Shown: positions 9,424 through 18,300, counted from the first letter of the stretch. The stretch: DNA of 64,000 nt from Stenotrophomonas bentonitica (GCF_013185915.1 NZ_JAAZUH010000002.1:124001-188000); one strand, 5' to 3'. A program made the numbers and translations. The notes: generated by a model from the sequence alone, not told the origin.

Positions 9424-11360
9424 GCCGCTTGTTGTACCGCGGTGCTCCATTGCTGGCCCTGGTGCTGTCGCTGCTGCTGTCCAGCGGCTGCGCGATGGTG
9501 ACCATGAAGCAGGTCTCGCCGACCGACTACCTGGCCAACAAGCGCGGTGACGTGCTGACCTCCGGCCGCTTCAGCATGGCCTCGCAGGAAACGCTGAGCG
9601 TGATCGGGCTGGACGTGTCGTTGTGCGAGAAGGACGTGGTGGCCTGCGAGAAGACCCTGAAGGACACCCGCGACCTGCCCGAGGAGCAGCGCCTGTCTAC
9701 GTTGTCCGAGCTGTGGGTGAAGAACGCGCTGGAGCTGACCCCCAAGCCCAAGGACCGGGAGAAGACCCCGATGTCCGACGCGGCGCTGGACGCCTGGCTG
9801 GAGGCGGCGCGCTACGCGTATGCCTACCTGTTCTTCAGCGGGCGCACCCCGTCCGACCGTGCGTTCGAAGACCGCCAGACCCAGGTGCGCGACTACTACA
9901 ACTACGCCGCCGAGCAGACCGCCACGGTGGTGTTCAAGCGCAGCCGCGAAAGCGCGCTGGAAGGCGAGGACTACAACGCCGCCGTGGCCGGCGAGCGCTG
10001 GACGCTCACCTCGGATTTCGACCAGCTGCGCCTGACCAGCATTCCCACCACGATGGTCTCGGCCTCGTCGGTCAGCTTTGCCGGCCTGCGCAGCACCTAC
10101 CGGCGGGACGGCTTCGGTGCCGAGCTGGTGGTGGTGATGGACCCGCCCAAGCTGATCGCGCCGGCGGAGGGCGAAAAGGCCGACATTCCGCAATACAGCG
10201 AGATGTCCTCGATCAATGCCACCGCGCTGTTGCGCTTCAAGGGCGACACCCTGCAGCAGGTGCTGGACACCACCCAGGTGTTGTTCGACGTGTACTCGCC
10301 CGAGTCCACCGAAAGCGTGCAGCTGCATGGCGAGAAGGTACCGCTGGCCGGCAACTTCACAGCCGCCTACGGCATGTGGCTGGCCCAGTCCGGATTCGCC
10401 ACGCAGTCGTTGCGTACGTTGTTCGGGCTCAGCGAAGGCATCGCCGAACCGCACATGTACCTGATGCAGCCCTGGGACCCGAACCGCCGCATCATCTTCA
10501 TGCTGCATGGCCTGGGCAGCAGCCCGGAGGCGTGGGTCAACGTGGCCAACGAGATCCTGGGCGACCCGGAGCTGCGCCGCCATTTCCAGGTCTGGCAGGT
10601 GTACTACCCGACCAATGCGCCGATCGCTCTCAACCGCTACGAGATCGACCAGGCGTTCAACAACACGCTGCGCCACTTCGATCCCAGCGGCAGCGCGCCG
10701 GCGTCGAAGGACATGGTGTTCATCGGCCACAGCATGGGCGGGGTGCTGGCGCGCCTGCTGGTCACCAGCTCCGGCGAAACGCTGTGGGACCAGCTGCTGG
10801 CCAACTACGACCTCAAGGGCGAGCGGCTCAAGCGGGTGCAGGCCAAGCTGGGCCCGCTGCTGCATTTCGACGCCGAACCGAACGTGGAGCGGGCCATCTT
10901 CATCGCCGCCCCGCACAAGGGCACCGACATTGCCGGCAACCGGGTGGGGCGCTTCATCGGCCGCCTGGTGCGCCTGCCGATCACCCTGCTGGGCAAGTTC
11001 GAGGACGTGTTCCAGACCCTGCAGCAGGCCGAAGTGCAGTCGGCGCAGGCGACAAAGCTGCAGATCCCCAACAGCATCGACAACCTCAAGGCCAGCGATC
11101 CGTTCGTGAAGGCGTCCTCGGCGCTGCCGATCATGCCGGGACTGAAGTACCACTCCATCATCGCCCAGCGTAAAGCCAGCGTGCCGCTGGAACGGTCCGA
11201 CGATGGGCTGGTGCCGTACTGGAGCGCGCACCTGCCGGGTGCGGTGTCGGAGAAGGTGATCATCTCCGGCCACAGCGTGCAGGAGACCCCACAGGCGGTG
11301 TTGGAGATCCGGCGGATCCTGCGCGAGGATCTGGAGCAGGTGGACCGGAAAACGCCGTAG
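9420..11360 (+). CDS. Alpha/beta hydrolase lipoprotein
   Basis: The 646-residue protein begins with a lipoprotein signal (LLALVLSLLLSSGC), cysteine at about residue 24, so it is probably lipid-anchored in the envelope. Residues 30-320 form a region without a recognised name. The C-terminal half is an alpha/beta hydrolase with the oxyanion stretch FMLHGLGSSPEAW near 360, the nucleophile elbow GHSMGG near 438, and the histidine in ISGHSVQ near 620, so it is likely a lipase or esterase. The preceding DUF4105 gene overlaps its start and suggests a joint role in lipid or lipoprotein metabolism. The substrate is unknown. Confidence 0.88.
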   Translation: MSRLLYRGAPLLALVLSLLLSSGCAMVTMKQVSPTDYLANKRGDVLTSGRFSMASQETLSVIGLDVSLCEKDVVACEKTLKDTRDLPEEQRLSTLSELWVKNALELTPKPKDREKTPMSDAALDAWLEAARYAYAYLFFSGRTPSDRAFEDRQTQVRDYYNYAAEQTATVVFKRSRESALEGEDYNAAVAGERWTLTSDFDQLRLTSIPTTMVSASSVSFAGLRSTYRRDGFGAELVVVMDPPKLIAPAEGEKADIPQYSEMSSINATALLRFKGDTLQQVLDTTQVLFDVYSPESTESVQLHGEKVPLAGNFTAAYGMWLAQSGFATQSLRTLFGLSEGIAEPHMYLMQPWDPNRRIIFMLHGLGSSPEAWVNVANEILGDPELRRHFQVWQVYYPTNAPIALNRYEIDQAFNNTLRHFDPSGSAPASKDMVFIGHSMGGVLARLLVTSSGETLWDQLLANYDLKGERLKRVQAKLGPLLHFDAEPNVERAIFIAAPHKGTDIAGNRVGRFIGRLVRLPITLLGKFEDVFQTLQQAEVQSAQATKLQIPNSIDNLKASDPFVKASSALPIMPGLKYHSIIAQRKASVPLERSDDGLVPYWSAHLPGAVSEKVIISGHSVQETPQAVLEIRRILREDLEQVDRKTP

Positions 11361-11369
11361 GGCGGGATG

Positions 11370-12731
11370 TCATACCCGCCTTGCGACCACCACGCTCGCT
11401 GCCGCCAGCAACAGCATGATCGCGAACGTCTGCAGGTAGCCCAGGGTCACGTCCACCGACAGCATCCACGCGAACAGCGACCCGGACACGGCCAGCGTGG
11501 TGGCCACGCCCAGTGCTTCGCTCAGCTGCAGCGCCGAGGTGTTGGCGCCCTGCTGCGCCGGCGGTGACAACGACAGCGTCAGCACCGACAGGCTCGGGTA
11601 GATCAGGCCCATGCCCAGCCCGGTCAGCGTCCACCCGGCCAGCGCCAGCCACAACGGCACGTCGGGCTGGATCGCCAGCGCGGTGCCGATGATGCCCGCG
11701 CACATCAACAGCGCACCGGCGCCCAGCAGGGTCCGCCGCGACACGCCCTGGCCCTGGTGGCCCTGGAACCAGGAACCGCTGAACCAGCCCAGTGCGCCCA
11801 GGCTCAAGGCCACCCCGGCCAGCAACGGGCTCAGTCCACGTTCGCGCTGCAGCAGCAGCGGCAGGAACGCTTCGCAACCGAAGAACGCCGACGCCGCGAT
11901 CCCGCGCAGGGCGATCACGCTGGGCAGGCCGCGCCGCAGCCGCAGCGTGCCCTGCGGCAGCAGTTTCCAGCTGCACAACGCCAGCAGCGCGATGGCCGGT
12001 ACCAGCACTGTCAGCGCCGGCCAGCCGACCTGCTGCCCGCCCACGTACAGCAGCAGCGCGCCCAATGAGGCACCGATCGCCCAGCGCACCACGCTGCGGT
12101 TGGAGGCGGCGGCACCGGCCAGGGGCGGCACCGCGCGCAGGGCCGGCCGCAGCAGCAGTGCGGCCGGAATGGCCAGCAGCGGCACGCCCAGGAACACCCA
12201 GCGCCAGCCCAGGTGCTGCACGATCAACCCGCTGATCGCCGGGCCGATCAGGGACGGCACCACCCAGCCGGCCGAGAACGCGGCGAACACGCGCGGGCGC
12301 AGCGACTCGGGGAAGGTGCGGCCCACCAGCACGTACAGCGCGACCGAAATCGCACCCGCGCCCAGCCCCTGCAGCAGCCGGCCCAGCACCAGCACCGGCA
12401 TGTGCTGGGCGAAACCCGCCACCAGCAGGCCGGCGATGAAACAGGCCAGGCCCAGCCACAGCGGACGCGCCGGGCCCAGCCGGTCGCTCCAGCGCCCGGC
12501 CAGGGTCATGCCGATCACGCTGGTGGCCAGGGTGCCGCCGAAGGCGAGCGCATACAGGCGCAGCCCGTCCAGCTCGTGCGCGACGGTGGGCATGGCGGCG
12601 GCGACTGCGAGCGCTTCGAATGCATGCAGCGAGACCAGCGCGACCATCCCGACGGTGGTGGCGCGGTAGCGCGGCGAGAGGATCGACGCTGGTGCGTCGG
12701 AGGCAGGCAGTGAAGCGACATCGGAAGACAT
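11370..12731 (-). CDS. MFS drug-efflux-type transporter (probable SoxR target)
   Basis: The start is placed at the ATG at 12731; the open frame extends upstream but would overlap the promoter region. The product has 453 residues and about 14 hydrophobic segments, including the loop motif AGRWSDRLGPARPLW near residue 70, typical for major-facilitator antiporters. It is transcribed divergently from soxR, and a SoxR-type dyad lies between the two. This suggests export of redox-cycling toxic compounds, but the substrate cannot be told. It converges with the hydrolase gene, with nine bases between them. Confidence 0.88.
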   Translation of the reverse strand: MSSDVASLPASDAPASILSPRYRATTVGMVALVSLHAFEALAVAAAMPTVAHELDGLRLYALAFGGTLATSVIGMTLAGRWSDRLGPARPLWLGLACFIAGLLVAGFAQHMPVLVLGRLLQGLGAGAISVALYVLVGRTFPESLRPRVFAAFSAGWVVPSLIGPAISGLIVQHLGWRWVFLGVPLLAIPAALLLRPALRAVPPLAGAAASNRSVVRWAIGASLGALLLYVGGQQVGWPALTVLVPAIALLALCSWKLLPQGTLRLRRGLPSVIALRGIAASAFFGCEAFLPLLLQRERGLSPLLAGVALSLGALGWFSGSWFQGHQGQGVSRRTLLGAGALLMCAGIIGTALAIQPDVPLWLALAGWTLTGLGMGLIYPSLSVLTLSLSPPAQQGANTSALQLSEALGVATTLAVSGSLFAWMLSVDVTLGYLQTFAIMLLLAAASVVVARRV

Positions 12732-12795
12732 GTGCAATCCAGGAAACGAAGGTGCGTGGCGCTTGCGGCGCGCCACGAGGTGCCGCACGATGACA

Positions 12796-12813
12796 CCTGA
12801 ACCAAGGTTGAGG
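12796..12813 (-). promoter_or_regulatory. SoxR-type operator in the soxR/MFS intergenic region
   Basis: The 18-base dyad CCTGAACCAAGGTTGAGG closely resembles the SoxR/MerR-family box (CCTCAAGTTAACTTGAGG). On the minus strand it directly follows a TTGACC -35-like hexamer (12817-12812), the placement expected for MerR-type activation of the MFS gene. Its right edge is eight bases from the soxR start codon, so binding could also regulate soxR itself. Confidence 0.75.
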
Positions 12814-12820
12814 TCAAGCA

Positions 12821-13255
12821 GTGATCGCGCAGGAGCTGAGTGTAGGCGAGGTGGCACGGCGCAGTGGCGTGGCGGTATCGGCGCTGCACTTCTATGAACG
12901 CAAGGGTTTGATCCGCAGCCTGCGTACCGCCGGCAACCAGCGCCGTTTCAGCCGTGACGTGCTGCGTCGGTTGGCGGTGATCCGCGTGGCGCAGCGGGTG
13001 GGCATGCCGCTGGAGGCGGTGGCCAATGCCTTTGCCGCCCTGCCGGAAAACAAGACCCCGACCCGTGCCGAATGGGGAAAGATGTCGGCGCTGTGGCGCG
13101 CCGAGCTGGACCAGCGGATCGAGGAGTTGTTGTTGCTGCGCGACCAGCTGACCGATTGCATCGGGTGCGGGTGTTTGTCGTTGAAGCGCTGCCGGTTGGC
13201 CAATCCGGGCGATGCGCTGGGCGAGCAGGGGGATGGGCCGCAACGGTGGGGGTGA
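12821..13255 (+). CDS. soxR: Redox-sensitive MerR-family activator SoxR
   Basis: The 144-residue protein has the MerR DNA-binding domain at the N-terminus ([21 protein letters not shown], residues 6-26), a dimerising helix at about 86-112, and the SoxR cluster [12 protein letters not shown] with cysteines 113, 116, 118 and 124. These four bind the [2Fe-2S] cluster that is oxidised by redox-cycling compounds. Start is a GTG. It is divergent from the MFS pump and shares the operator with it. No soxS gene is nearby, fitting the non-enteric pattern in which SoxR directly controls efflux genes. Confidence 0.95.
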   Translation: MIAQELSVGEVARRSGVAVSALHFYERKGLIRSLRTAGNQRRFSRDVLRRLAVIRVAQRVGMPLEAVANAFAALPENKTPTRAEWGKMSALWRAELDQRIEELLLLRDQLTDCIGCGCLSLKRCRLANPGDALGEQGDGPQRWG

Positions 13256-13271
13256 GGGGCCGCGCGCGCGT

Positions 13272-13338
13272 CAGCCACGCAGGGCGTGGCTCTACCGGAC
13301 GATATCCCAGCGCGGTAGAGCCACGCCCTGCGTGGCTG
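13272..13338. repeat. SMAG/REP dimer, GTAGAGCCACGC subfamily
   Basis: An inverted copy (13272-13295) and a direct copy (13315-13338) of a 24-base GTAG-headed palindrome flank 19 bases. They occupy the gap between the convergent soxR and proC genes. They probably form a bidirectional stem-loop and could protect or end both transcripts. Confidence 0.85.
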
Positions 13339-13362
13339 AAGCGCACGCCACGCGTCTTCCGC

Positions 13363-14184
13363 TCAATCGTTCGCCGCAGACAACGTCTTCCCCCGCTCGG
13401 TAGCGGCATCGATCGCCCGCCCGACCATCGCCTCGAACCCATCGCCCTGGAAACGCTCGATCGCCGCCTGCGTGGTGCCGTTCGGCGAGGTCACCCGGCG
13501 CCGCAGCTCGGCAGGCGCTTCACCGGACTCGTCCAGCATGCGGCTGGCGCCCAGCAGGGTCTGCACCACCAGCGTGCGTGCAGCCTCCGGCGCCAGGCCC
13601 TGTGCGATCCCGGCTGCTTCCATCGCCTCGGCCAGCAGGAACACATAGGCCGGGCCGCTCCCGGACACCGCCGTCACCGCGTCCATGCGCGCCTCATCGT
13701 CGATCCACACCGTGCGCCCGGCACTGGCCAGTACCGTGTCGGCCAGCGCACGCTGTTCCTCGCTGACGCCGTCGGTGGCAAACAGCCCGGTGACCCCCGC
13801 GCCGAGCAGCGCCGGGGTGTTGGGCATCGCGCGCACCACCGCGCCATGGCCGCCCAGCCAGCGTGCCAGCTGCGCACTGGTGATGCCGGCGGCGATGGAG
13901 ACCACCAGCGGCTGCAGGCGCGCGGCAGGCTCTGCCAGCGTGGCGCAGACCTCGCGCAGGACCTGGGGTTTTACCGCCAGCACCCACACCGTGCCCTGTG
14001 CGGCGGCGTCGGCAGCATCGTCGTAGGTGGCGACCCCGAACTCGGCGCTGAGCTGCTCGCGCAGCGCGGCGACCGGTTCAGCCACATGGATCTGGCCGGG
14101 CGCCACGCCCTGGCGGACCAGCCCGGCAATCAGGCTGCGGGCCATGTTGCCGCCGCCGATGAAGGTGATGGGAGCAGTCGTCAT
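13363..14184 (-). CDS. proC: Pyrroline-5-carboxylate reductase
   Basis: This enzyme makes L-proline from pyrroline-5-carboxylate with NAD(P)H in the cytoplasm. The 273-residue product shows the Rossmann motif FIGGGNMARSLI near the start, VLAVKPQ near 95, the RAMPNTPALLG motif near 118 and the signature around SGSGPAYVFLLAEAM near 170. The start at 14184 overlaps the yggS stop by four bases, a common pairing. Length is normal. Confidence 0.96.
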   Translation of the reverse strand: MTTAPITFIGGGNMARSLIAGLVRQGVAPGQIHVAEPVAALREQLSAEFGVATYDDAADAAAQGTVWVLAVKPQVLREVCATLAEPAARLQPLVVSIAAGITSAQLARWLGGHGAVVRAMPNTPALLGAGVTGLFATDGVSEEQRALADTVLASAGRTVWIDDEARMDAVTAVSGSGPAYVFLLAEAMEAAGIAQGLAPEAARTLVVQTLLGASRMLDESGEAPAELRRRVTSPNGTTQAAIERFQGDGFEAMVGRAIDAATERGKTLSAAND

Positions 14185-14873
14185 GAAGGGTCCTTGTTGG
14201 GGGAGGGGCGGGCGCCGAACAGGGCGGTGCCGACCCGGACCATGGTCGCGCCATGGGCAATGGCTTCGGGGTAGTCGCTGCTCATGCCCATGGAAAGGGT
14301 ATCCACCTGCGGGTAGCGCGCAGCCAGCCCGGTAAACAGTTCGTGCATCCGCTCGAACGCCTGCTGGCGGCGCACGGCGTCCGGCCAGGGCGCGGGAATG
14401 GCCATCAGCCCGCGCAGGCACAGCCGCGGTTCGGCCGCGATGGCGGCGGCGAGTGCCTGCACCGCGTCCGGCGTGCAGCCGTGCTTGCTGTCTTCGTCGT
14501 CGATATTGACCTGCACCAGCACGTTCAATGGCGCCAGCGTGTCCGGGCGATGCGCGGCCAGGGCCGTCACCAGCTTGGGCCGGTCCACGCTCTGCACCCA
14601 GTCGAAGCGTTGCGCGGCCAGCTCGGCCTTGTTCGACTGCAGGTGCCCGATCAGGTGCCACTCCAGTCCCAACGGCGCCAGCGCCTCGATTTTGGCCGCC
14701 GCTTCCTGCACGTAATTCTCGCCAAAGGCGCGCTGGCCCTGCGCCGCCAGCGCAGCCACCGCTTCGGCTGGCTGGGTCTTGGACACCGCCAGCAGGCGCG
14801 GGGTTGGCCGCCCGGCGGCCGTGGCCGCGTTGTGCAGGTTCAGCAACAGGGTGGGCAGGGGCAGGGCGGTCAC
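14181..14873 (-). CDS. yggS: YggS-family pyridoxal-phosphate homeostasis protein
   Basis: The 230-residue single-domain PLP protein (PLPBP/YggS family) binds pyridoxal phosphate and keeps vitamin B6 and amino-acid pools in balance without a known catalytic step. The lysine motif LLAVSKTQPAEAV is near residue 30. The GENYVQEA motif (about 52-59), WHLIGHLQSNK (about 72-82) and the C-terminal SMGMSSDYPEAIAHG motif are all present. It is translated in overlap with proC and divergent from pilT. Confidence 0.95.
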   Translation of the reverse strand: MTALPLPTLLLNLHNAATAAGRPTPRLLAVSKTQPAEAVAALAAQGQRAFGENYVQEAAAKIEALAPLGLEWHLIGHLQSNKAELAAQRFDWVQSVDRPKLVTALAAHRPDTLAPLNVLVQVNIDDEDSKHGCTPDAVQALAAAIAAEPRLCLRGLMAIPAPWPDAVRRQQAFERMHELFTGLAARYPQVDTLSMGMSSDYPEAIAHGATMVRVGTALFGARPSPNKDPS

Positions 14874-14976
14874 GGGCAGGTACTCAAGGGACAGTTTCCC
14901 GGCGGATCAGGGAGGCTATACTGCCGACCGGGGAAAGATCCTTCCAGTCGCAGCAGTCTATGGGGAGTAGCAGCGT

Positions 14977-16014
14977 ATGGATATCGCCGAACTGTTGGCG
15001 TTTTCCGTTAAGAACAAAGCGTCGGACCTTCATCTGTCGGCAGGCCTGCCGCCGATGATCCGCGTCGACGGCGATGTCCGTCGCATCAATATTCCGGCCC
15101 TGGACCACAAGCAGGTCCATGCGCTCGTTTACGACATCATGTCGGACAAGCAGCGCCGCGATTACGAGGAATTCCTCGAAGTCGACTTCTCGTTCGAGAT
15201 TCCCAGCCTGGCACGCTTCCGCGTCAACGCGTTCAACCAGAACCGTGGCGCCGGTGCGGTGTTCCGTACCATTCCGTCCGAGGTGCTGACCCTGGAAGAC
15301 CTGGCGGTGCCGCCGATCTTCCGTGAGCTGATCGACCAGCCGCAGGGCCTGATCCTGGTCACCGGCCCGACCGGTTCGGGCAAGTCGACCACGCTGGCGG
15401 CGATGATCGACCACATCAACAAGAACGAATACGGCCACATCCTCACCGTCGAGGATCCGATCGAATTCGTGCACACCTCGCAGAAGTGCCTGATCAACCA
15501 GCGCGAAGTGCACCGCGACACGCACGGCTTCAACGAAGCGCTGCGCTCGGCACTGCGTGAAGACCCGGACATCATCCTGGTGGGCGAACTCCGCGACTTG
15601 GAAACCATCCGCCTGGCGCTGACCGCGGCCGAAACCGGCCACCTGGTGTTCGGCACCCTGCATACCAGTTCGGCGGCCAAGACCATCGACCGCATCATCG
15701 ACGTGTTCCCCGCCGGCGAAAAGCCGATGGTGCGCTCGATGCTGTCCGAGTCGCTGCGTGCGGTCATTTCGCAGGCGCTGCTGAAGAAGGTCGGCGGTGG
15801 CCGTACGGCCGCGTGGGAAATCATGGTCGGCACCCCGGCCATCCGCAACCTGATCCGCGAGGACAAGGTGGCGCAGATGTACTCGGCGATCCAGACCGGC
15901 CAGCAGATGGGCATGATGACCCTGGACCAGCACCTGCAGGACCTGGTCAAGCGCAGCCTGATCACGCGCAACCAGGCCAAGGAATACGCCAAGGACAAGC
16001 GCATCTTCGAATGA
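14977..16014 (+). CDS. pilT: Type IV pilus retraction ATPase PilT
   Basis: PilT powers pilus disassembly for twitching motility, DNA uptake and surface sensing. The 345-residue protein has an N-terminal PAS-like domain and a AAA+-type secretion ATPase core with Walker A GPTGSGKST near residue 130. Further motifs are the Asp box around LTVEDPIEFVH, the Walker B/His-box region GELRDLETI ... LVFGTLHT, and the PilT-specific AIRNLIRE motif near 288. It lies next to pilU, separated by three SMAG elements. A type IV pilus also needs comEA, found 33 kb away in this window, for DNA uptake. Confidence 0.98.
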   Translation: MDIAELLAFSVKNKASDLHLSAGLPPMIRVDGDVRRINIPALDHKQVHALVYDIMSDKQRRDYEEFLEVDFSFEIPSLARFRVNAFNQNRGAGAVFRTIPSEVLTLEDLAVPPIFRELIDQPQGLILVTGPTGSGKSTTLAAMIDHINKNEYGHILTVEDPIEFVHTSQKCLINQREVHRDTHGFNEALRSALREDPDIILVGELRDLETIRLALTAAETGHLVFGTLHTSSAAKTIDRIIDVFPAGEKPMVRSMLSESLRAVISQALLKKVGGGRTAAWEIMVGTPAIRNLIREDKVAQMYSAIQTGQQMGMMTLDQHLQDLVKRSLITRNQAKEYAKDKRIFE

Positions 16015-16016
16015 TG

Positions 16017-16087
16017 GTAAAGCTGGGCTCTGCCCAGCTGGTAGAGCCGGGCTCTGCCCGGCTGGCAGTGCCGGCCGCCGGCCGGCT
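16017..16087 (+). repeat. Three tandem SMAG/REP elements between pilT and pilU
   Basis: Three consecutive GTA(A/G)- or GCAG-headed palindromes lie head to tail without spacers at 16017-16040, 16041-16064 and 16065-16087. The third belongs to the GCCGGCC subfamily. Starting three bases after the pilT stop, they would fold into three stem-loops in a pilT-pilU transcript and may lower pilU expression or stabilise pilT mRNA. Confidence 0.85.
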
Positions 16088-16113
16088 CCAAGCAATCTTC
16101 GGAGCACACCGCA

Positions 16114-17256
16114 ATGAACACCACCAGCACCACCATCGACTTCACCTCGTTCCTCAAGCTGATGGCGCACCAGAAGGCGTCGGACCTGTTCATCACCGCG
16201 GGCATGCCGCCGGCGATCAAGGTCAACGGCAAGATCTCGCCGATCACCCAGACCCCGCTGACGCCGCAGCAGAGCCGCGACCTGGTGCTGAACGTGATGA
16301 CGCCGGCGCAGCGCGAAGAGTTCGAAAAGACCCACGAGTGCAACTTCGCCATCGGCCTGTCCGGTGTCGGCCGTTTCCGCGTGAGCTGCTTCTACCAGCG
16401 CAACCAGGTCGGCATGGTGCTGCGCCGGATCGAAACGCGCATTCCCACCGTGGAAGAACTGAGCCTGCCGCCGATCATCAAGACGCTGGCGATGACCAAG
16501 CGCGGCATCATCCTGTTCGTGGGTGCCACCGGTACCGGTAAGTCGACCTCGCTGGCGGCGATGATCGGCTACCGCAACCTGAACTCCACCGGGCACATCA
16601 TCACCATCGAAGACCCGATCGAGTTCGTGCACAAGCACGAAGGCTGCATCATCACCCAGCGCGAAGTCGGCATCGACACCGACAGCTGGGAAGCGGCGCT
16701 GAAGAACACCCTGCGCCAGGCGCCGGACGTGATCATGATCGGCGAAGTGCGTACCCGCGAAGGCATGGACCACGCCATCGCGTTCGCCGAAACCGGCCAC
16801 CTGGTGCTGTGCACCCTGCATGCCAACAACGCCAACCAGGCGATGGACCGCATCATCAACTTCTTCCCGGAAGACCGCCGCAACCAGCTGCTGATGGACC
16901 TTTCGCTGAACCTCAAGGGCGTGGTCGCGCAGCAGCTGATCCCGTCGCCCGACGGGAAGTCGCGCAAGGTGGCGATGGAAATCATGCTGGGCACGCCGCT
17001 GGTGCAGGATTACATCCGCGACGGTGAGATCCACAAGCTCAAGGAAGTGATGAAGGAGTCGGTGCAGCTGGGCATGCGCACCTTCGACCAGAGCCTGTTC
17101 GAGCTCTACCAGGCCGGCGAGATCAGCTACGAAGACGCGCTGCGTTACGCCGACTCGCAGAACGAAGTGCGCCTGCGCATCAAGCTGTCCCAGGGCGGCG
17201 ACGCGCGTACGCTGTCGCAGGGCCTGGACGGGGTGGAGATTTCCGAAGTCCGCTGA
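16114..17256 (+). CDS. pilU: PilT-like retraction ATPase PilU
   Basis: PilU is the second retraction motor, which works through PilT and supports retraction under load. The 380-residue protein has Walker A GATGTGKST near residue 136, ITIEDPIEFVHKHEG in the Asp box, GEVRTREGMDHAI in Walker B and the CTLHANNANQAMDRI His box. The C-terminal extension after residue 345 is typical of PilU. An AGCA-rich leader with GGAG before the ATG supports the start. Confidence 0.97.
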   Translation: MNTTSTTIDFTSFLKLMAHQKASDLFITAGMPPAIKVNGKISPITQTPLTPQQSRDLVLNVMTPAQREEFEKTHECNFAIGLSGVGRFRVSCFYQRNQVGMVLRRIETRIPTVEELSLPPIIKTLAMTKRGIILFVGATGTGKSTSLAAMIGYRNLNSTGHIITIEDPIEFVHKHEGCIITQREVGIDTDSWEAALKNTLRQAPDVIMIGEVRTREGMDHAIAFAETGHLVLCTLHANNANQAMDRIINFFPEDRRNQLLMDLSLNLKGVVAQQLIPSPDGKSRKVAMEIMLGTPLVQDYIRDGEIHKLKEVMKESVQLGMRTFDQSLFELYQAGEISYEDALRYADSQNEVRLRIKLSQGGDARTLSQGLDGVEISEVR

Positions 17257-17276
17257 TACTGCGGATCCGGAAAACG

Positions 17277-17306
17277 GGGCGCGCGCGGTGCAATGCCGGC
17301 GCGCCC
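17277..17306 (+). terminator. Candidate stem-loop after pilU
   Basis: A perfect 8-base GC stem (GGGCGCGC / GCGCGCCC) surrounds a 14-base loop and is followed by CTTGCTGT, a weak U tract. It stands 20 bases after the pilU stop and is a plausible but imperfect intrinsic terminator. Confidence 0.5.
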
Positions 17307-17369
17307 TTGCTGTACGTGGTGCTTCAAGGGGCCGGCACCGTGCCGGTAGCACTGTTACCGTAGAGAAAA

Positions 17370-17972
17370 ATGCACATGGAATTGCATGATCCGTACCGCG
17401 CGCCGGCCACGTTTCCGACGCCTCCTGCCTTGCCGCGCGCCTTGCCCGAAACCCGGCCGCACGCCCAGCCGATCTCCGACGCGGCAGCCTATTACTCGCC
17501 CTCGTCCATGAAGATGGTGACGCTGTCGCTGACCACGCTGGGGCTTTACCCGGTGTATTGGTTCTGGCGCAACTGGCAGGCGATCAAGCGTGAGACCGGG
17601 GGAACCCAATGGCCGTGGGCGCGCGCGCTGTTCTCGCCGCTCTGGGCCTACCTGTGTTTCAGCCAACTGCGCGACGCCGCCAGCAATCGTCGCCGTGACC
17701 TCGCGTTTGCGCCGGGCCTGCTGGCACTGGCCTACTTCCTGCTCAACCTTGCCAGCCGCCTGCCCAATGCCGGGTGGCTGCTGGCCTTGTTTGCCTTCGT
17801 GCCGCTGCTGCCGGTCAACAGCCTGCTGCGTCGCTACCACCAGGACGAACGGGTGGACATGGCGCAGATGGACCGGTTCAGCGCGCTGCACATCCTGGTA
17901 ACGGTCGTCGGCGGTCTGTTCCTGCTGCTGGTGTTCATCGCCATGGCGATGAACCCGCAGGTCAGCCGCTAA
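17370..17972 (+). CDS. DUF4234-like membrane protein
   Basis: The 200-residue protein begins with a proline-rich soluble part (residues 1-45). Membrane segments follow: a TLSLTTLGLYPVYWFWRNW region near 50-70 whose pattern (short helix, YWFWRNW) resembles DUF4234-type proteins, then about 85-100, 110-150 and 172-195. The function is unknown. It lies alone between pilU and the DUF4287 gene and has no visible partner. Confidence 0.65.
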   Translation: MHMELHDPYRAPATFPTPPALPRALPETRPHAQPISDAAAYYSPSSMKMVTLSLTTLGLYPVYWFWRNWQAIKRETGGTQWPWARALFSPLWAYLCFSQLRDAASNRRRDLAFAPGLLALAYFLLNLASRLPNAGWLLALFAFVPLLPVNSLLRRYHQDERVDMAQMDRFSALHILVTVVGGLFLLLVFIAMAMNPQVSR

Positions 17973-18084
17973 GCCGGTGGTGGAGCGCACGACCCCCGGT
18001 CGTGCGCTCTCCCCGGCGGTGGCCTGTCGATTTCCGGCCCGCAGGTTCGTCGTACCAGATGAACCCACCTGCGAGGAAACGGTC

Positions 18085-18300
18085 ATGAACGACACCGCCC
18101 CGGTCAAAGGCCCCGCGTCTTACTTCCCATCCATTGAGAAAACCTATGGCCAGCCGGTCGGGCATTGGCTGGCCCTATTGGCCACTCAGGGCGGGCTGAA
18201 GCACATGGCGCTGGTCGGCTTCCTGAAGGAGGCGCACGGGCTGGGCCACGGTCATGCCAACGCGCTGGTGGCCCACCACCTGAAGGGGCGGCGGGACTAG
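18085..18300 (+). CDS. DUF4287 domain protein (71 aa)
   Basis: The start at 18085 is supported by GAGGAAAC eight bases before the ATG. The 71-residue product matches the small DUF4287 domain: SYFPSIEKTYGQPVGHW, GLKHMALVGFLKEAHGLGHGHANALVAHHL. This domain is widespread in proteobacteria and actinobacteria with no established role. The longer upstream frame is not needed. Confidence 0.85.
   Translation: MNDTAPVKGPASYFPSIEKTYGQPVGHWLALLATQGGLKHMALVGFLKEAHGLGHGHANALVAHHLKGRRD

Noticed and set aside
13272-13338. GTAG palindromes considered as CRISPR repeats or insertion-sequence ends
   Set aside because: Copies are isolated or in pairs with self-complementary stems, irregular spacing and no transposase or cas genes. 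They fit SMAG/REP elements.
14884-17352. Long minus-strand open frame opposite pilT and pilU
   Set aside because: It is the mirror of two strongly conserved genes, with histidine- and arginine-rich composition and no family likeness.
17325-17355. GCCGGCA-CCG-TGCCGGT palindrome after pilU as another SMAG element
   Set aside because: It lacks the GTAG head in the right place, so it may only be a stem-loop or a decayed copy.
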